NCBI GenBank assembly: GCA_003223695.1
Contig: QHVY01000058.1
Location: 1-6,212, forward strand
Origin: Acidobacteriota bacterium
GTDB taxonomy: Bacteria; Acidobacteriota; Thermoanaerobaculia; Gp7-AA8
Length of the DNA stretch: 6,212 nt
Direction of reading: 5' to 3'
The position numbers and the translations under genes were made by a program. Position 1 is the stretch's first letter, and each line of letters opens with the position of its first letter. Below the pieces are notes generated by a model, which saw only the letters and a program-made list of their open reading frames with translations, had not been told where the DNA came from and made no database searches. Shown here one piece after another: positions 1 to 5,749 of the stretch.

Positions 1-603
1 GCTGGCCACCGAGCGGATTTTGTCGATCGGGAGATTTTTTTCGACGCGGCGTTCGAGCCCGCGGAGATAGGCCTCCATCACCTGGCCGTAAACGTCGTTT
101 GAAAATAGAAGGGTGATGTTGATGTTGATGCCGTTGAAAATCGACTCTTCGATCGCCGGAAGCCCCGCTGGCGTCGCCGGGATTTTCACCATCACGTTCG
201 GCCTCTTCAATCGCTCGAACAGCCGCTTCGCCTCAGCGATCGAGCCTTTGGTGTCATTCGCCAGAGTGGGACTGACTTCGATGCTGATGAATCCGTCGTT
301 TCCATCGTTGCGATCGTAGACCGGCCGAAAAATTTCAGCGGCATCGGAGATGTCTTTCAGAACGAGCTCATCGTAGATCTCGTCGCGCGATTTGTTCTGT
401 GACGCGAGCTGCCGCAGTTGCGCGTCGTAATCCTCACTTCCGGCGATTGCCTTTTCGAAAATCGTCGGATTTGAGGTCATGCCGCGCAGGTCGTCCTGAT
501 CGATCATCTTTTTCAACTGCCCGGTCGTAATCAGCTTCCGCTCCATCTGGTCGTACCAGACGCTTTGACCGACCTTCGCGAGCTCAGCAAGTGGGTTGCT
601 CAT
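1..603 (-). CDS. tal: Transaldolase, N-terminal part (runs off left edge)
   Basis: Transaldolase moves a three-carbon dihydroxyacetone unit between sugar phosphates in the cytosolic non-oxidative pentose phosphate pathway, through a Schiff base on a lysine. I translated 201 codons from the ATG at 603-601; no stop is met before the window edge. The start MSNPLAELAKVGQSVWYDQM, the signature TSNPTIFEKAI (residues 43-53) and VMVKIPATPAGLPAIEES around K140, the expected Schiff-base lysine, fit the mycobacterial/cyanobacterial transaldolase subfamily and not the E. coli TalB type. A strong ribosome site, GGAGG, lies 5 nt upstream of the ATG. Proteins of this subfamily are about 350-380 residues, so 40% or more is missing. 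In several phyla it is fused to glucose-6-phosphate isomerase, which cannot be judged here. The gene is divergent from the TPR gene at 675. Identification is secure; the full architecture is not. Confidence 0.95.
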   Translation of the reverse strand, partial: MSNPLAELAKVGQSVWYDQMERKLITTGQLKKMIDQDDLRGMTSNPTIFEKAIAGSEDYDAQLRQLASQNKSRDEIYDELVLKDISDAAEIFRPVYDRNDGNDGFISIEVSPTLANDTKGSIAEAKRLFERLKRPNVMVKIPATPAGLPAIEESIFNGININITLLFSNDVYGQVMEAYLRGLERRVEKNLPIDKIRSVAS

Positions 604-608
604 GGGGT

Positions 609-613
609 CCTCC
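609..613 (-). promoter_or_regulatory. Shine-Dalgarno site of tal
   Basis: On the minus strand GGAGG lies 5 nt before the ATG of tal. It is one of only two strong ribosome sites in the window (the other precedes rpsP) and fixes the tal start. It lies just downstream of a CCCTGAGCG word (613-621) that recurs elsewhere in the window. Confidence 0.8.
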
Positions 614-674
614 GCTCAGGGTGAGAAGCATATCGCTGGCCTTGATCGGACAGAGTAGAATTCGCGTGGGTTCG

Positions 675-1214
675 ATGACAGACATTTCCCTCGACATCTC
701 CAAGATGTTGAGCCTCGGCATCGCCGCGACTGAGCGCGGCGAATATGCAAACGCGCTGCGCGTCTTGTCGCACGTGTACACCACGGTGCCTCCGGATAAG
801 ATGCCGCAAGGCCTGTCGAGTTACGGTCTCTGCCTCGCACGCGTCGAAGGCAAACGCAAGCTCGGCGCTGACCTCTGTCAGAAGGCGATCCTGCTCGAGT
901 CGTACGAAGGACGGCATCGCGCGAATCTGGTTCGCATCTACATCACCGCGAAAAATCGGAAGAAAGCGGTCGACACGCTCGATGACAGCCTGCGCAAGTT
1001 GCGCAACGATCCGGAGCTGATCCGCGTTCGTCAGGAGATTGGTTATCGGCAGTCGCCGCAGCTCTCATTTCTCTCGCGAACGAATCCGATCAACAAGCTC
1101 TTCAGCCGATACGCGGTACGTCTCAAGCGGCGTGGAAAAATCATCGCGATCACGATGGCCTCACTGCTGTACGCCGGCATCGTTGCCGCCATCTTCAAGC
1201 TGATCGTGAAGTAG
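675..1214 (+). CDS. TPR-like protein with a C-terminal membrane anchor, function unknown
   Basis: With the ATG at 675 this is a 179-residue protein (MTDISLDISKMLSLG...). Residues about 12-38 (ERGEYANALRVLSHVY), 45-75 and 82-112 (YITAKNRKKAVDTLDDSLRKL) look like degenerate tetratricopeptide helix pairs, a fold that binds protein partners. A basic stretch (RLKRRGK, 149-155) precedes one hydrophobic helix (about 156-176), followed by only KLIVK or so. This predicts a tail-anchored inner-membrane protein with its TPR part in the cytoplasm. No enzyme motif is seen. Start choice is uncertain: no good ribosome site precedes 675, and GTG at 666 is in frame. The ATG at 591 is unlikely because it would overlap the start of divergent tal. 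The last 54 bp, encoding the membrane helix, overlap the 3' end of the opposing VTT gene. I do not recognise a named family. Confidence 0.75.
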   Translation: MTDISLDISKMLSLGIAATERGEYANALRVLSHVYTTVPPDKMPQGLSSYGLCLARVEGKRKLGADLCQKAILLESYEGRHRANLVRIYITAKNRKKAVDTLDDSLRKLRNDPELIRVRQEIGYRQSPQLSFLSRTNPINKLFSRYAVRLKRRGKIIAITMASLLYAGIVAAIFKLIVK

Positions 1215-1769
1215 CGCGCGTTTCGCGATCCTCCCCACATAAATCGACACTGCCAGCGCGATCACCGCGCCGACGATCGTGAAGATCATTTTCGTTTTGC
1301 TGGCCGTCGCGGCGGCGGCGCCGGCGGCGCCGAGGTAGACGAAGGCGATGACGCCGGGAAGGATGCCGATGAATGTCGCCGCGATGTATTGCCGAATTCC
1401 AATGCCGGTCAGGCCAAACGCATAATTCACGAACAGAAACGGGAACACTGCGGCGAGCCGCACGAGAATGACGATCTTCGCGCCCTCGCGCGCGATCGCG
1501 CGATCGACGGCGGCAAATTTCGGATTGCGCGCGACCATGCGCTCGATTCGCTTTCGCAAAACAGTGCGAGCGAGAAAAAACGCAATCGTCGCCGCCATCG
1601 TCGCGCCGATCGCAACGACGATGCTCCCGCCAACGATCCCGAACAGCGCGCCGGCGCCGAGCGTCAGAACGGACGCGGGCACGAACAGGCCGATGACCGC
1701 GTAGCCGAGCGTGTAGACGACGTAGCCGATCGCGCCGAGTCCGTGGACGTAGTCAATGAACTGCTGCAC
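1161..1769 (-). CDS. TVP38/TMEM64 (VTT domain, DedA-like) membrane protein
   Basis: This 202-residue protein has about five hydrophobic segments: roughly 14-44, 46-68, 98-122, 128-150 and 160-180. Conserved family features are visible: the re-entrant/TM region FVPASVLTLGAGALFG (29-44), LVRLAAVFPFLFVNYAFGLT (102-121), and GILPGVIAFVYLGAAG (135-150). VTT proteins resemble DedA family members and the eukaryotic scramblases VMP1/TMEM41B; many are thought to move lipids across membranes, but the substrate here is unknown. The start is GTG at 1769, because a TGA lies in frame a few codons upstream. It lacks a clear ribosome site and overlaps the end of yihY by 17 bp, suggesting translational coupling. 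An Ala/Gly-rich run (148-156) comes from GC-rich DNA near 1311-1333. The C-terminal tail HDQLEDGGNDAGVQQ is encoded opposite the TPR protein's membrane helix. Confidence 0.88.
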   Translation of the reverse strand: MQQFIDYVHGLGAIGYVVYTLGYAVIGLFVPASVLTLGAGALFGIVGGSIVVAIGATMAATIAFFLARTVLRKRIERMVARNPKFAAVDRAIAREGAKIVILVRLAAVFPFLFVNYAFGLTGIGIRQYIAATFIGILPGVIAFVYLGAAGAAAATASKTKMIFTIVGAVIALAVSIYVGRIAKRALLHDQLEDGGNDAGVQQ

Positions 1770-2748
1770 GGAGCAATTTTTTCATTGATTTGATCGTGAT
1801 GACGATCGCCGTGACGCCGGCGGCGATCACGCCGAGAATCAAGCCACCGATGGCGCCCAGGAGAACCTTCACAAAGCCGCCGCTGGTGCGCGCTGCTTCC
1901 TGTGGAGCGGCGGCCTTCAGGCCGCCGATCGGCGGGCTAAAGCCCGCCGCTACACTGCGCCGCGCATACACCTGCGTAAACTCCGCCCCAAAAAAGAGGA
2001 TGTTCGCCGACCAGAAGATCCACACCAGCAGAACGACGAGCGATCCCGCGGCACCGTAGCTCGATCCCACTGCACTCTTGCCAATGTAAAAGGCCAGAGC
2101 GAATTTGCCGATGATGAAAAGGAGCGAAGTGAACGCGGCACCAAGCCAGACCTCGCGCCATTCGATGTGAATGTCGGGGAGAAAACGAAAGATCATCGCG
2201 AACAGCACGGTGATCACGCCAAAGGAAATGATCAGTTGAACGGGCTGCCATAGAGCTTTGTCCAACGACGCGAGCGCGGCGTCGATCACCAATGAAACGA
2301 GAAGCAGAAAACCGGTGCCGAGGACCATGGCGAAGGAGAGGAAGCGCTCTTTGAGCATGGTCATGATTCCGCCGCTCTTTTTCTCGGGCACGTTCCAGAT
2401 CGTGTTGAGCGCGTCTTTGAGATTTCCAAACACGCCCGCCGCGCCGAAGAGCAGCGTGACAGCGCCGATGATGATCGCCAGCGTGCCACTCTTCGGCTTT
2501 GCCGCGTTCGCGAGCATCTCCGCGATCGCTTTCGCCCCGGCGTCGCCCATCAGCGTGCGAAGCTGCGCCACGATTTGCGCCTGCGCCTGACTTCTGCCGA
2601 AGATCAGACCGGCGACGGCGATGGCGATCAGGAGCAGCGGCGCAATCGAGAAGAGCGTGTAGTACGCAAGAGCAGCGCCGAGTCGCTGAGCTTTGTCGTT
2701 ACTGAATTCGGTCCAGGTTTTCTTGAAGAGCTCGATGTAGCGCTTCAT
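1753..2748 (-). CDS. YihY/BrkB family membrane protein carrying an in-frame palindromic repeat
   Basis: A 331-residue integral membrane protein. The N-terminal signature FSNDKAQRLGAALAYYTLFSIAPLLL (15-40) and GAEFTQVYARR (254-264) are typical of the YihY/BrkB (virulence factor BrkB, once mislabelled RNase BN) family. Hydrophobic segments lie near 25-51, 88-110, 136-160, 168-190, 200-223, 233-258 and 293-319. The family's molecular role is unsettled; transport or envelope roles have been suggested. Residues 265-282 (SVAAGFSPPIGGLKAAAP) are encoded by a double-hairpin DNA repeat at 1905-1954, so the linker between the sixth and last helices is probably an insertion. The start ATG at 2748 has no strong ribosome site. 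The gene follows the ferredoxin–MBL gene after a repeat-filled gap of 114 bp and overlaps the VTT gene downstream, suggesting one membrane-protein operon. Confidence 0.9.
   Translation of the reverse strand: MKRYIELFKKTWTEFSNDKAQRLGAALAYYTLFSIAPLLLIAIAVAGLIFGRSQAQAQIVAQLRTLMGDAGAKAIAEMLANAAKPKSGTLAIIIGAVTLLFGAAGVFGNLKDALNTIWNVPEKKSGGIMTMLKERFLSFAMVLGTGFLLLVSLVIDAALASLDKALWQPVQLIISFGVITVLFAMIFRFLPDIHIEWREVWLGAAFTSLLFIIGKFALAFYIGKSAVGSSYGAAGSLVVLLVWIFWSANILFFGAEFTQVYARRSVAAGFSPPIGGLKAAAPQEAARTSGGFVKVLLGAIGGLILGVIAAGVTAIVITIKSMKKLLRAAVH
1905..1954 (-). repeat. Double-hairpin palindromic repeat inside yihY
   Basis: Two perfect hairpins sit side by side: GGCGGCCT/AGGCCGCC (8-bp arms, 1909-1926) and GGCGGGCT/AGCCCGCC (8-bp arms, 1931-1948), joined by GATC. 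Outer flanks read GGAGC on the left and GCTACA on the right. On the minus strand the order is GTAGCG, a TTAGCC hairpin, a CTGA hairpin, then an ACA end, the same order and orientation as the repeat at 3729-3778. It is translated in frame as yihY residues 265-282. It is best read as a small non-autonomous dispersed element, though genome-wide copy number cannot be seen here. Confidence 0.8.
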
Positions 2749-2783
2749 CCGCGCTCAGGGCAGCAAGCGCTGTACCTGGCAAT

Positions 2784-2862
2784 CAGTGCCCGGTGCCCAG
2801 TACCCGGTGCCCAGTGCCCAGTAGTATGTGATCTTGTCACTGGGCACTGGGCACTGGGCACT
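2784..2862. repeat. Inverted array of 7-bp units (CAGTGCC / CACTGGG)
   Basis: From 2784, six 7-bp units follow one another: CAGTGCC, CGGTGCC, CAGTACC, CGGTGCC, CAGTGCC and a diverged CAGTAGT. After a 12-nt spacer come CACTGGG x3 and CACT (2838-2862), the inverse sequence. 2807-2822 pairs perfectly with 2839-2854 (16 bp), extending to about 24 bp with two mismatches. The right end abuts the TAG stop of the ferredoxin–MBL gene with no gap. As RNA it would form a strong hairpin between that gene and yihY and could dampen read-through, but no U-tract follows, so a true intrinsic terminator is not shown. Confidence 0.85.
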
Positions 2863-3723
2863 CTAGCTTCGCATCCACGCCACGCAGCGCTCCAGCTCGC
2901 GATGCATGCGCCCGGCATCGAGGTGAACGGGCCGCCCGTGGCCGGGCAGAACCCATTCAAATCGGTAATCGAGGAGTCGCTCCATCGATTTGATCTGCTC
3001 TGTCCATGAGTACCAGCACGCGCCGCGAAAAGCGATCAGCCGTTCGTCGTCGGGATCCCAGGCGAGATGATCGCCGGTGAAGAGGTATTGATCGCGCAAC
3101 AGAAAAACGGAGTGGCCTTTCGTGTGGCCAGGTGTGGGAATCATCAGCATGTCGTCGGTGATCTTCACCGGGTCCGCGCCTGTCGGCTGCCGCTCAACCG
3201 CCGAGGTGCGTCCGCGAATATCGTCGCGATGTAGCACGCGCTCGCAGCCGAACCGCTCGTGAAATTTTTGATGATCAGCGACGTCGTCCTGATGCGTCAG
3301 CAGCATCCATCGCACGCCGCCGAGCGCATCGATATTCTTGACCAGAGGATTCGCGAATCGCGGCGAGTCGACCAGCGTCTTCGCGTCGCGAACGTACCAA
3401 CTCACAGCGCCGAACGATGACTCCGACGTGTAGCCGCATCGATAAACATCGTCCACGATCAGTTCCGGCAGGCTGGCGACCGCAGATTTCATGTCGCGCT
3501 TCGCTACGTCGCCGATCGACGCGGTGGGACACGAGATCAGCGCTCGTTGAGCGGCGAGCAATTCCTGATCACTCGACGGCTGGTGATAAACGGCCGACTG
3601 CTCGCCGATGTCGTGAAATACGGTCGGAGCGATCTGGCGGCAGGCATCGCAATCGATGCACGTCGAGTCGACGAAGAAATCACCCGGGACGTTTTCGGCG
3701 AGTTTGAGAGCAACGCGGGCCAT
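2863..3723 (-). CDS. Ferredoxin–metallo-beta-lactamase-fold hydrolase fusion
   Basis: A 286-residue two-domain protein, with no signal peptide and probably cytosolic. Residues 1-75 form a single-cluster ferredoxin: C22-x2-C25-x2-C28 (STCIDCDACRQIAP) and C65-P66 (ALISCPTASIG), a four-cysteine set suited to one [4Fe-4S] cluster. Residues about 95-286 form a metallo-beta-lactamase fold with LLTHQDDVADH (H144, D146, D150, H151), TPGHTKGH (H200), FTGDH (D218) and LPGHGRP (H261). The first metal motif is HxDDxxDH, not the classical HxHxDH. The fold includes glyoxalase II, persulfide dioxygenases and flavodiiron proteins; which reaction this one performs is unknown. The cluster may relay electrons or sense redox state. 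ATG 3723 lacks a ribosome site. The gene is flanked by repeats on both sides and is divergent from ffh. Domain assignment is firm; function is open. Confidence 0.9.
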   Translation of the reverse strand: MARVALKLAENVPGDFFVDSTCIDCDACRQIAPTVFHDIGEQSAVYHQPSSDQELLAAQRALISCPTASIGDVAKRDMKSAVASLPELIVDDVYRCGYTSESSFGAVSWYVRDAKTLVDSPRFANPLVKNIDALGGVRWMLLTHQDDVADHQKFHERFGCERVLHRDDIRGRTSAVERQPTGADPVKITDDMLMIPTPGHTKGHSVFLLRDQYLFTGDHLAWDPDDERLIAFRGACWYSWTEQIKSMERLLDYRFEWVLPGHGRPVHLDAGRMHRELERCVAWMRS

Positions 3724-3728
3724 AGCAA

Positions 3729-3778
3729 TGTAGAGCCGACTCTCAGTCGGCTCGCGCCGGCTAAGAGCCGGCGCTACG
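3729..3778. repeat. Double-hairpin palindromic repeat between mbl and ffh
   Basis: Two adjacent perfect 9-bp hairpins: GAGCCGACT-CTC-AGTCGGCTC (3733-3753) and GCGCCGGCT-AAG-AGCCGGCGC (3754-3774), bounded by TGTA on the left and CTACG on the right. It fills half of the 101-bp divergent gap between the ferredoxin–MBL and ffh starts, beginning 5 nt from the former. It shares layout, loop sequences and orientation with the repeat at 1905-1954 while its stem bases differ in a paired way. It may supply or disturb promoter or 5' leader elements; none can be assigned. Confidence 0.85.
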
Positions 3779-3824
3779 TCCCCAACCGGGAACGAATCTC
3801 CAATATTTTCGCTTCTAGAGCACG

Positions 3825-5165
3825 ATGTTCGACAACCTCGAAGAAAAGATGAATCGGGTCTTCAAGACCCTGCGCGGCGAGGCCAAGCTCAACGAGTGGC
3901 ACATCGATAACGCGCTGAAGGAAATCCGCGTCGCTCTTCTGGAGGCCGACGTTCACTTCAAAGTCGTCAAGGAATTCACGAATCGCGTCCGCGAGAAAGC
4001 AGTAGGCGAAGATGTGCTGACCGCGTTCTCGCCCGCGCAGCAGGTCACCAAAATCGTCCGCGACGAGCTCCAACAGCTCCTCGGCGGCACCGAAGTCGGC
4101 CTGGCGCTGGTTGGCGGTCCGGCCGTCGTGATGATGGTTGGCTTGCAGGGCTCCGGCAAGACGACAACCTCGGGCAAACTTGCGCTGCATTTGAAAAATC
4201 GCGGGCGGCGTCCGCTGCTTGCTCCCGCAGACGTCTATCGTCCCGCGGCAATTGATCAGCTGCGCATCGTCGCGAACAACGTGAAGGTACCTTTCTTCGA
4301 GATCGGCGAGAACCGCGATCCGATCGATATCGCGAAAAAGGCGGCGCAGGAAGCGAAAACGCTGCTGTACGACACGGTGATCATCGACACCGCGGGACGT
4401 CTGCACATCGATGACGAGCTGATGCAGGAGCTCGAAGCGATCAAAAATGAGACGCGGCCGAGCGAGATCCTCTTCGTCGCCGACGCGATGACCGGTCAGG
4501 ACGCCGTGAAATCCGCCAAGGAATTCGACGATCGCCTCGGCGTGACCGGAGTCGTTCTAACCAAGCTTGACGGCGACGCCCGCGGCGGTGCCGCGCTGTC
4601 GATCAAATCGGTCGTCAATCGGCCGATCAAACTCGTCGGCATCGGCGAGAAATACGAAGACCTCGACGTCTTCCATCCCGACCGCATGGCCCAGCGAATC
4701 CTCGGCATGGGCGACGTGCTCACGCTGATCGAAAAAGTCGAGACAGAGATCGACCGCAAAGAGGCGGAGAAGCTCGCCCACCGCGTCGCCAAGGACAAAT
4801 TCACGCTCGAGGACCTTCGCTCGCAACTCGGCCAGGTCAAAAAGATGGGGCCGCTTTCGCAACTCGTCGGCATGCTGCCCGGCGCGGGCAAGATCAGCGA
4901 GGATCAGATCGACGAAAAGGCGATCGTGCGCATGCAGGCAATCCTCGACTCGATGACAGCCAAGGAGCGCGAGTATCCGCAGATCATCAACGGCTCGCGG
5001 AAGAAGCGCATCGCGAAGGGCTCGGGGACATCCGTGCAGGAAATCAACCGCCTTCTGAAGCAGTACTTGGCGATGAAGAAGATGATGAAGACATTCTCCA
5101 AGGGCTTCGGTGCGAGGCGTTTCGGCAAGATGGTGAAGGGCCTCCCTCCTGAATTTCTGCAATGA
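3825..5165 (+). CDS. ffh: Signal recognition particle GTPase Ffh (SRP54)
   Basis: Ffh with 4.5S RNA binds signal sequences emerging from the ribosome and, with receptor FtsY, delivers them to SecYEG at the inner membrane. All three domains are present in 446 residues, normal for the family. The helical N domain starts MFDNLEEKMNRVFKTLRG. The G domain has GLQGSGKTT (106-114), DVYRPAAIDQL (136-146), DTAGR (188-192) and TKLDGDARGG (246-255). The methionine-rich M domain runs from about 300, with the RNA-binding stretch RKKRIAKGSGTSVQEIN (392-408) and AMKKMMKTFSKG (416-427) after it. The start ATG at 3825 has only a weak AGAG ribosome site 4 nt upstream. The gene heads a plus-strand series with rpsP, khpA and rimM, a common bacterial order. 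A palindromic repeat begins in its stop codon. No 4.5S RNA gene is seen in the window. Confidence 0.98.
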   Translation: MFDNLEEKMNRVFKTLRGEAKLNEWHIDNALKEIRVALLEADVHFKVVKEFTNRVREKAVGEDVLTAFSPAQQVTKIVRDELQQLLGGTEVGLALVGGPAVVMMVGLQGSGKTTTSGKLALHLKNRGRRPLLAPADVYRPAAIDQLRIVANNVKVPFFEIGENRDPIDIAKKAAQEAKTLLYDTVIIDTAGRLHIDDELMQELEAIKNETRPSEILFVADAMTGQDAVKSAKEFDDRLGVTGVVLTKLDGDARGGAALSIKSVVNRPIKLVGIGEKYEDLDVFHPDRMAQRILGMGDVLTLIEKVETEIDRKEAEKLAHRVAKDKFTLEDLRSQLGQVKKMGPLSQLVGMLPGAGKISEDQIDEKAIVRMQAILDSMTAKEREYPQIINGSRKKRIAKGSGTSVQEINRLLKQYLAMKKMMKTFSKGFGARRFGKMVKGLPPEFLQ

Positions 5166-5228
5166 TCACCACAGAGACCACAGAGCACACTGAGAGTCCT
5201 CTGTGAGCTCTGTGATCTCTGTGGTGAT
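5165..5228. repeat. ACAGAG-rich long palindrome between ffh and rpsP
   Basis: ATCACCACAGAGA (5165-5177) pairs perfectly with TCTCTGTGGTGAT (5216-5228). The next 15 bases on each side pair with three mismatches, giving 28-base arms around an 8-base loop (5193-5200). The left end is the last base of the ffh TGA stop. Transcribed, it would form a very stable stem between ffh and rpsP, able to act as a partial terminator, processing site or 3' end protector for ffh mRNA. No U-tract follows. Similar ACCACAGAG-type repeats are known to me from other soil bacterial genomes, from memory only. Confidence 0.85.
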
Positions 5229-5269
5229 AACGGAATTCCGCCCGTTGAGTTCGTGTTCGGCAGCCGGTT

Positions 5270-5274
5270 AGGAG
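5270..5274 (+). promoter_or_regulatory. Shine-Dalgarno site of rpsP
   Basis: AGGAG lies 7 nt before the ATG of rpsP, an optimal distance, which confirms that start. It sits beyond the palindrome at 5165-5228, so rpsP can be translated independently of ffh. The 53 bases after the palindrome also hold a perfect CGGAATTCCG palindrome (5231-5240) of unknown meaning. Confidence 0.85.
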
Positions 5275-5281
5275 CACAGGA

Positions 5282-5518
5282 ATGCTGAAAATTCGTTTGC
5301 GCCGCGGCGGAGCGAGCCACGCGCCGTTCTACCGCATCGTGGTCTCGGACTCGCAACGAACGCCGAGGGCGTCGACCGTCGAGCAGATCGGCCATTACGA
5401 TCCAAAGAAAAATCCGGCCGATGTGAAGATCGATCGCGAGCGCGTCGACTACTGGGTGAGCAAGGGCGCGCAGCTCTCGCCCACTGTGAAGTCGCTGTTG
5501 AAGAAGACCAAACAGTAA
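5282..5518 (+). CDS. rpsP: 30S ribosomal protein S16
   Basis: S16 is a small-subunit protein needed for assembly of the 16S rRNA 5' domain. The 78 residues begin MLKIRLRRGGASHAPFYRIV and continue SDSQRTPRASTVEQIGHYDP, both typical of the family, with a basic C-terminus KSLLKKTKQ. Length is close to the usual 75-90. The start is fixed by AGGAG 7 nt upstream. The TAA stop shares its last base with the ATG of khpA (TAATG), so the two are translationally coupled. A palindrome separates it from ffh, but the gene order suggests shared transcription. Confidence 0.98.
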   Translation: MLKIRLRRGGASHAPFYRIVVSDSQRTPRASTVEQIGHYDPKKNPADVKIDRERVDYWVSKGAQLSPTVKSLLKKTKQ

Positions 5519-5748
5519 TGAAAGAGCTGGTCGAATTCGTCGCCAAGTCACTGGTCGACGACGCCGATGCGGTGAGCATTCGCACGCACGAGCGCGACCA
5601 GGCCACCATCATCGAGCTCGAAGTGGCCCCCAACGACCTCGGCAAAGTCATTGGCCGTCAGGGTCGCACCGCCCGCGCGATCCGCACATTGCTCACCGCT
5701 GCCGGTCAGAAGAGCCGGCGTCGTTACATCCTCGACATTCTGGACTGA
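5518..5748 (+). CDS. khpA: KH-domain RNA-binding protein KhpA (YlqC family)
   Basis: KhpA is a tiny single-KH protein that binds RNA, usually as a homodimer or with KhpB (EloR/Jag); in streptococci the pair affects cell elongation and division. The 76 residues MKELVEFVAKSLVDDADAVS... contain the KH core ELEVAPNDLGKVIGRQGRTA with the GxxG loop G46-R-Q-G49, followed by AIRTLLTAAGQ. Length and position between rpsP and rimM are exactly as usual for this family. Its ATG overlaps the rpsP TAA (TAATG) with no separate strong ribosome site, so coupling is likely. A repeat element starts 1 nt after its TGA and separates it from rimM. Confidence 0.96.
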   Translation: MKELVEFVAKSLVDDADAVSIRTHERDQATIIELEVAPNDLGKVIGRQGRTARAIRTLLTAAGQKSRRRYILDILD

Positions 5749-5749
5749 C

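Noticed and set aside
591..674. Upstream extension of the TPR gene to the ATG at 591.
   Set aside because: It would overlap the first codons of divergent tal, lacks a ribosome site, and the added residues look like translated leader, including a shadow of the tal ribosome site.
604..674. Divergent promoters between tal and the TPR gene.
   Set aside because: TAGAAT (656-661) and TATGCT on the minus strand (627-632) resemble -10 boxes, but neither has a -35 box at an acceptable distance, so I do not annotate them.
1311..1333. GGCGGC-rich run as a possible terminator or repeat element.
   Set aside because: It lies inside the VTT gene and encodes an Ala/Gly linker; low-complexity GC-rich coding is sufficient explanation.
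2784..2862. CRISPR array.
   Set aside because: The units are 7 bp, with no 25-40 bp repeats, no unique spacers and no cas genes nearby.
3779..3824. Promoter of ffh with TATTTT (3804-3809) as the -10 box.
   Set aside because: It is the most AT-rich spot before ffh but lies only 15 nt from the ATG with no matching -35 box; support is too weak.
3774..4406. Long minus-strand reading frame opposite ffh (210 codons).
   Set aside because: It is antisense to a strongly conserved gene, has no recognisable motif and includes repeat sequence; it is a shadow caused by GC-rich codon bias.
4557..5551. Overlapping minus-strand frames opposite ffh, the palindrome and rpsP.
   Set aside because: They cross the palindrome and two conserved genes, show no family features, and their composition is that of reverse-complemented coding DNA.
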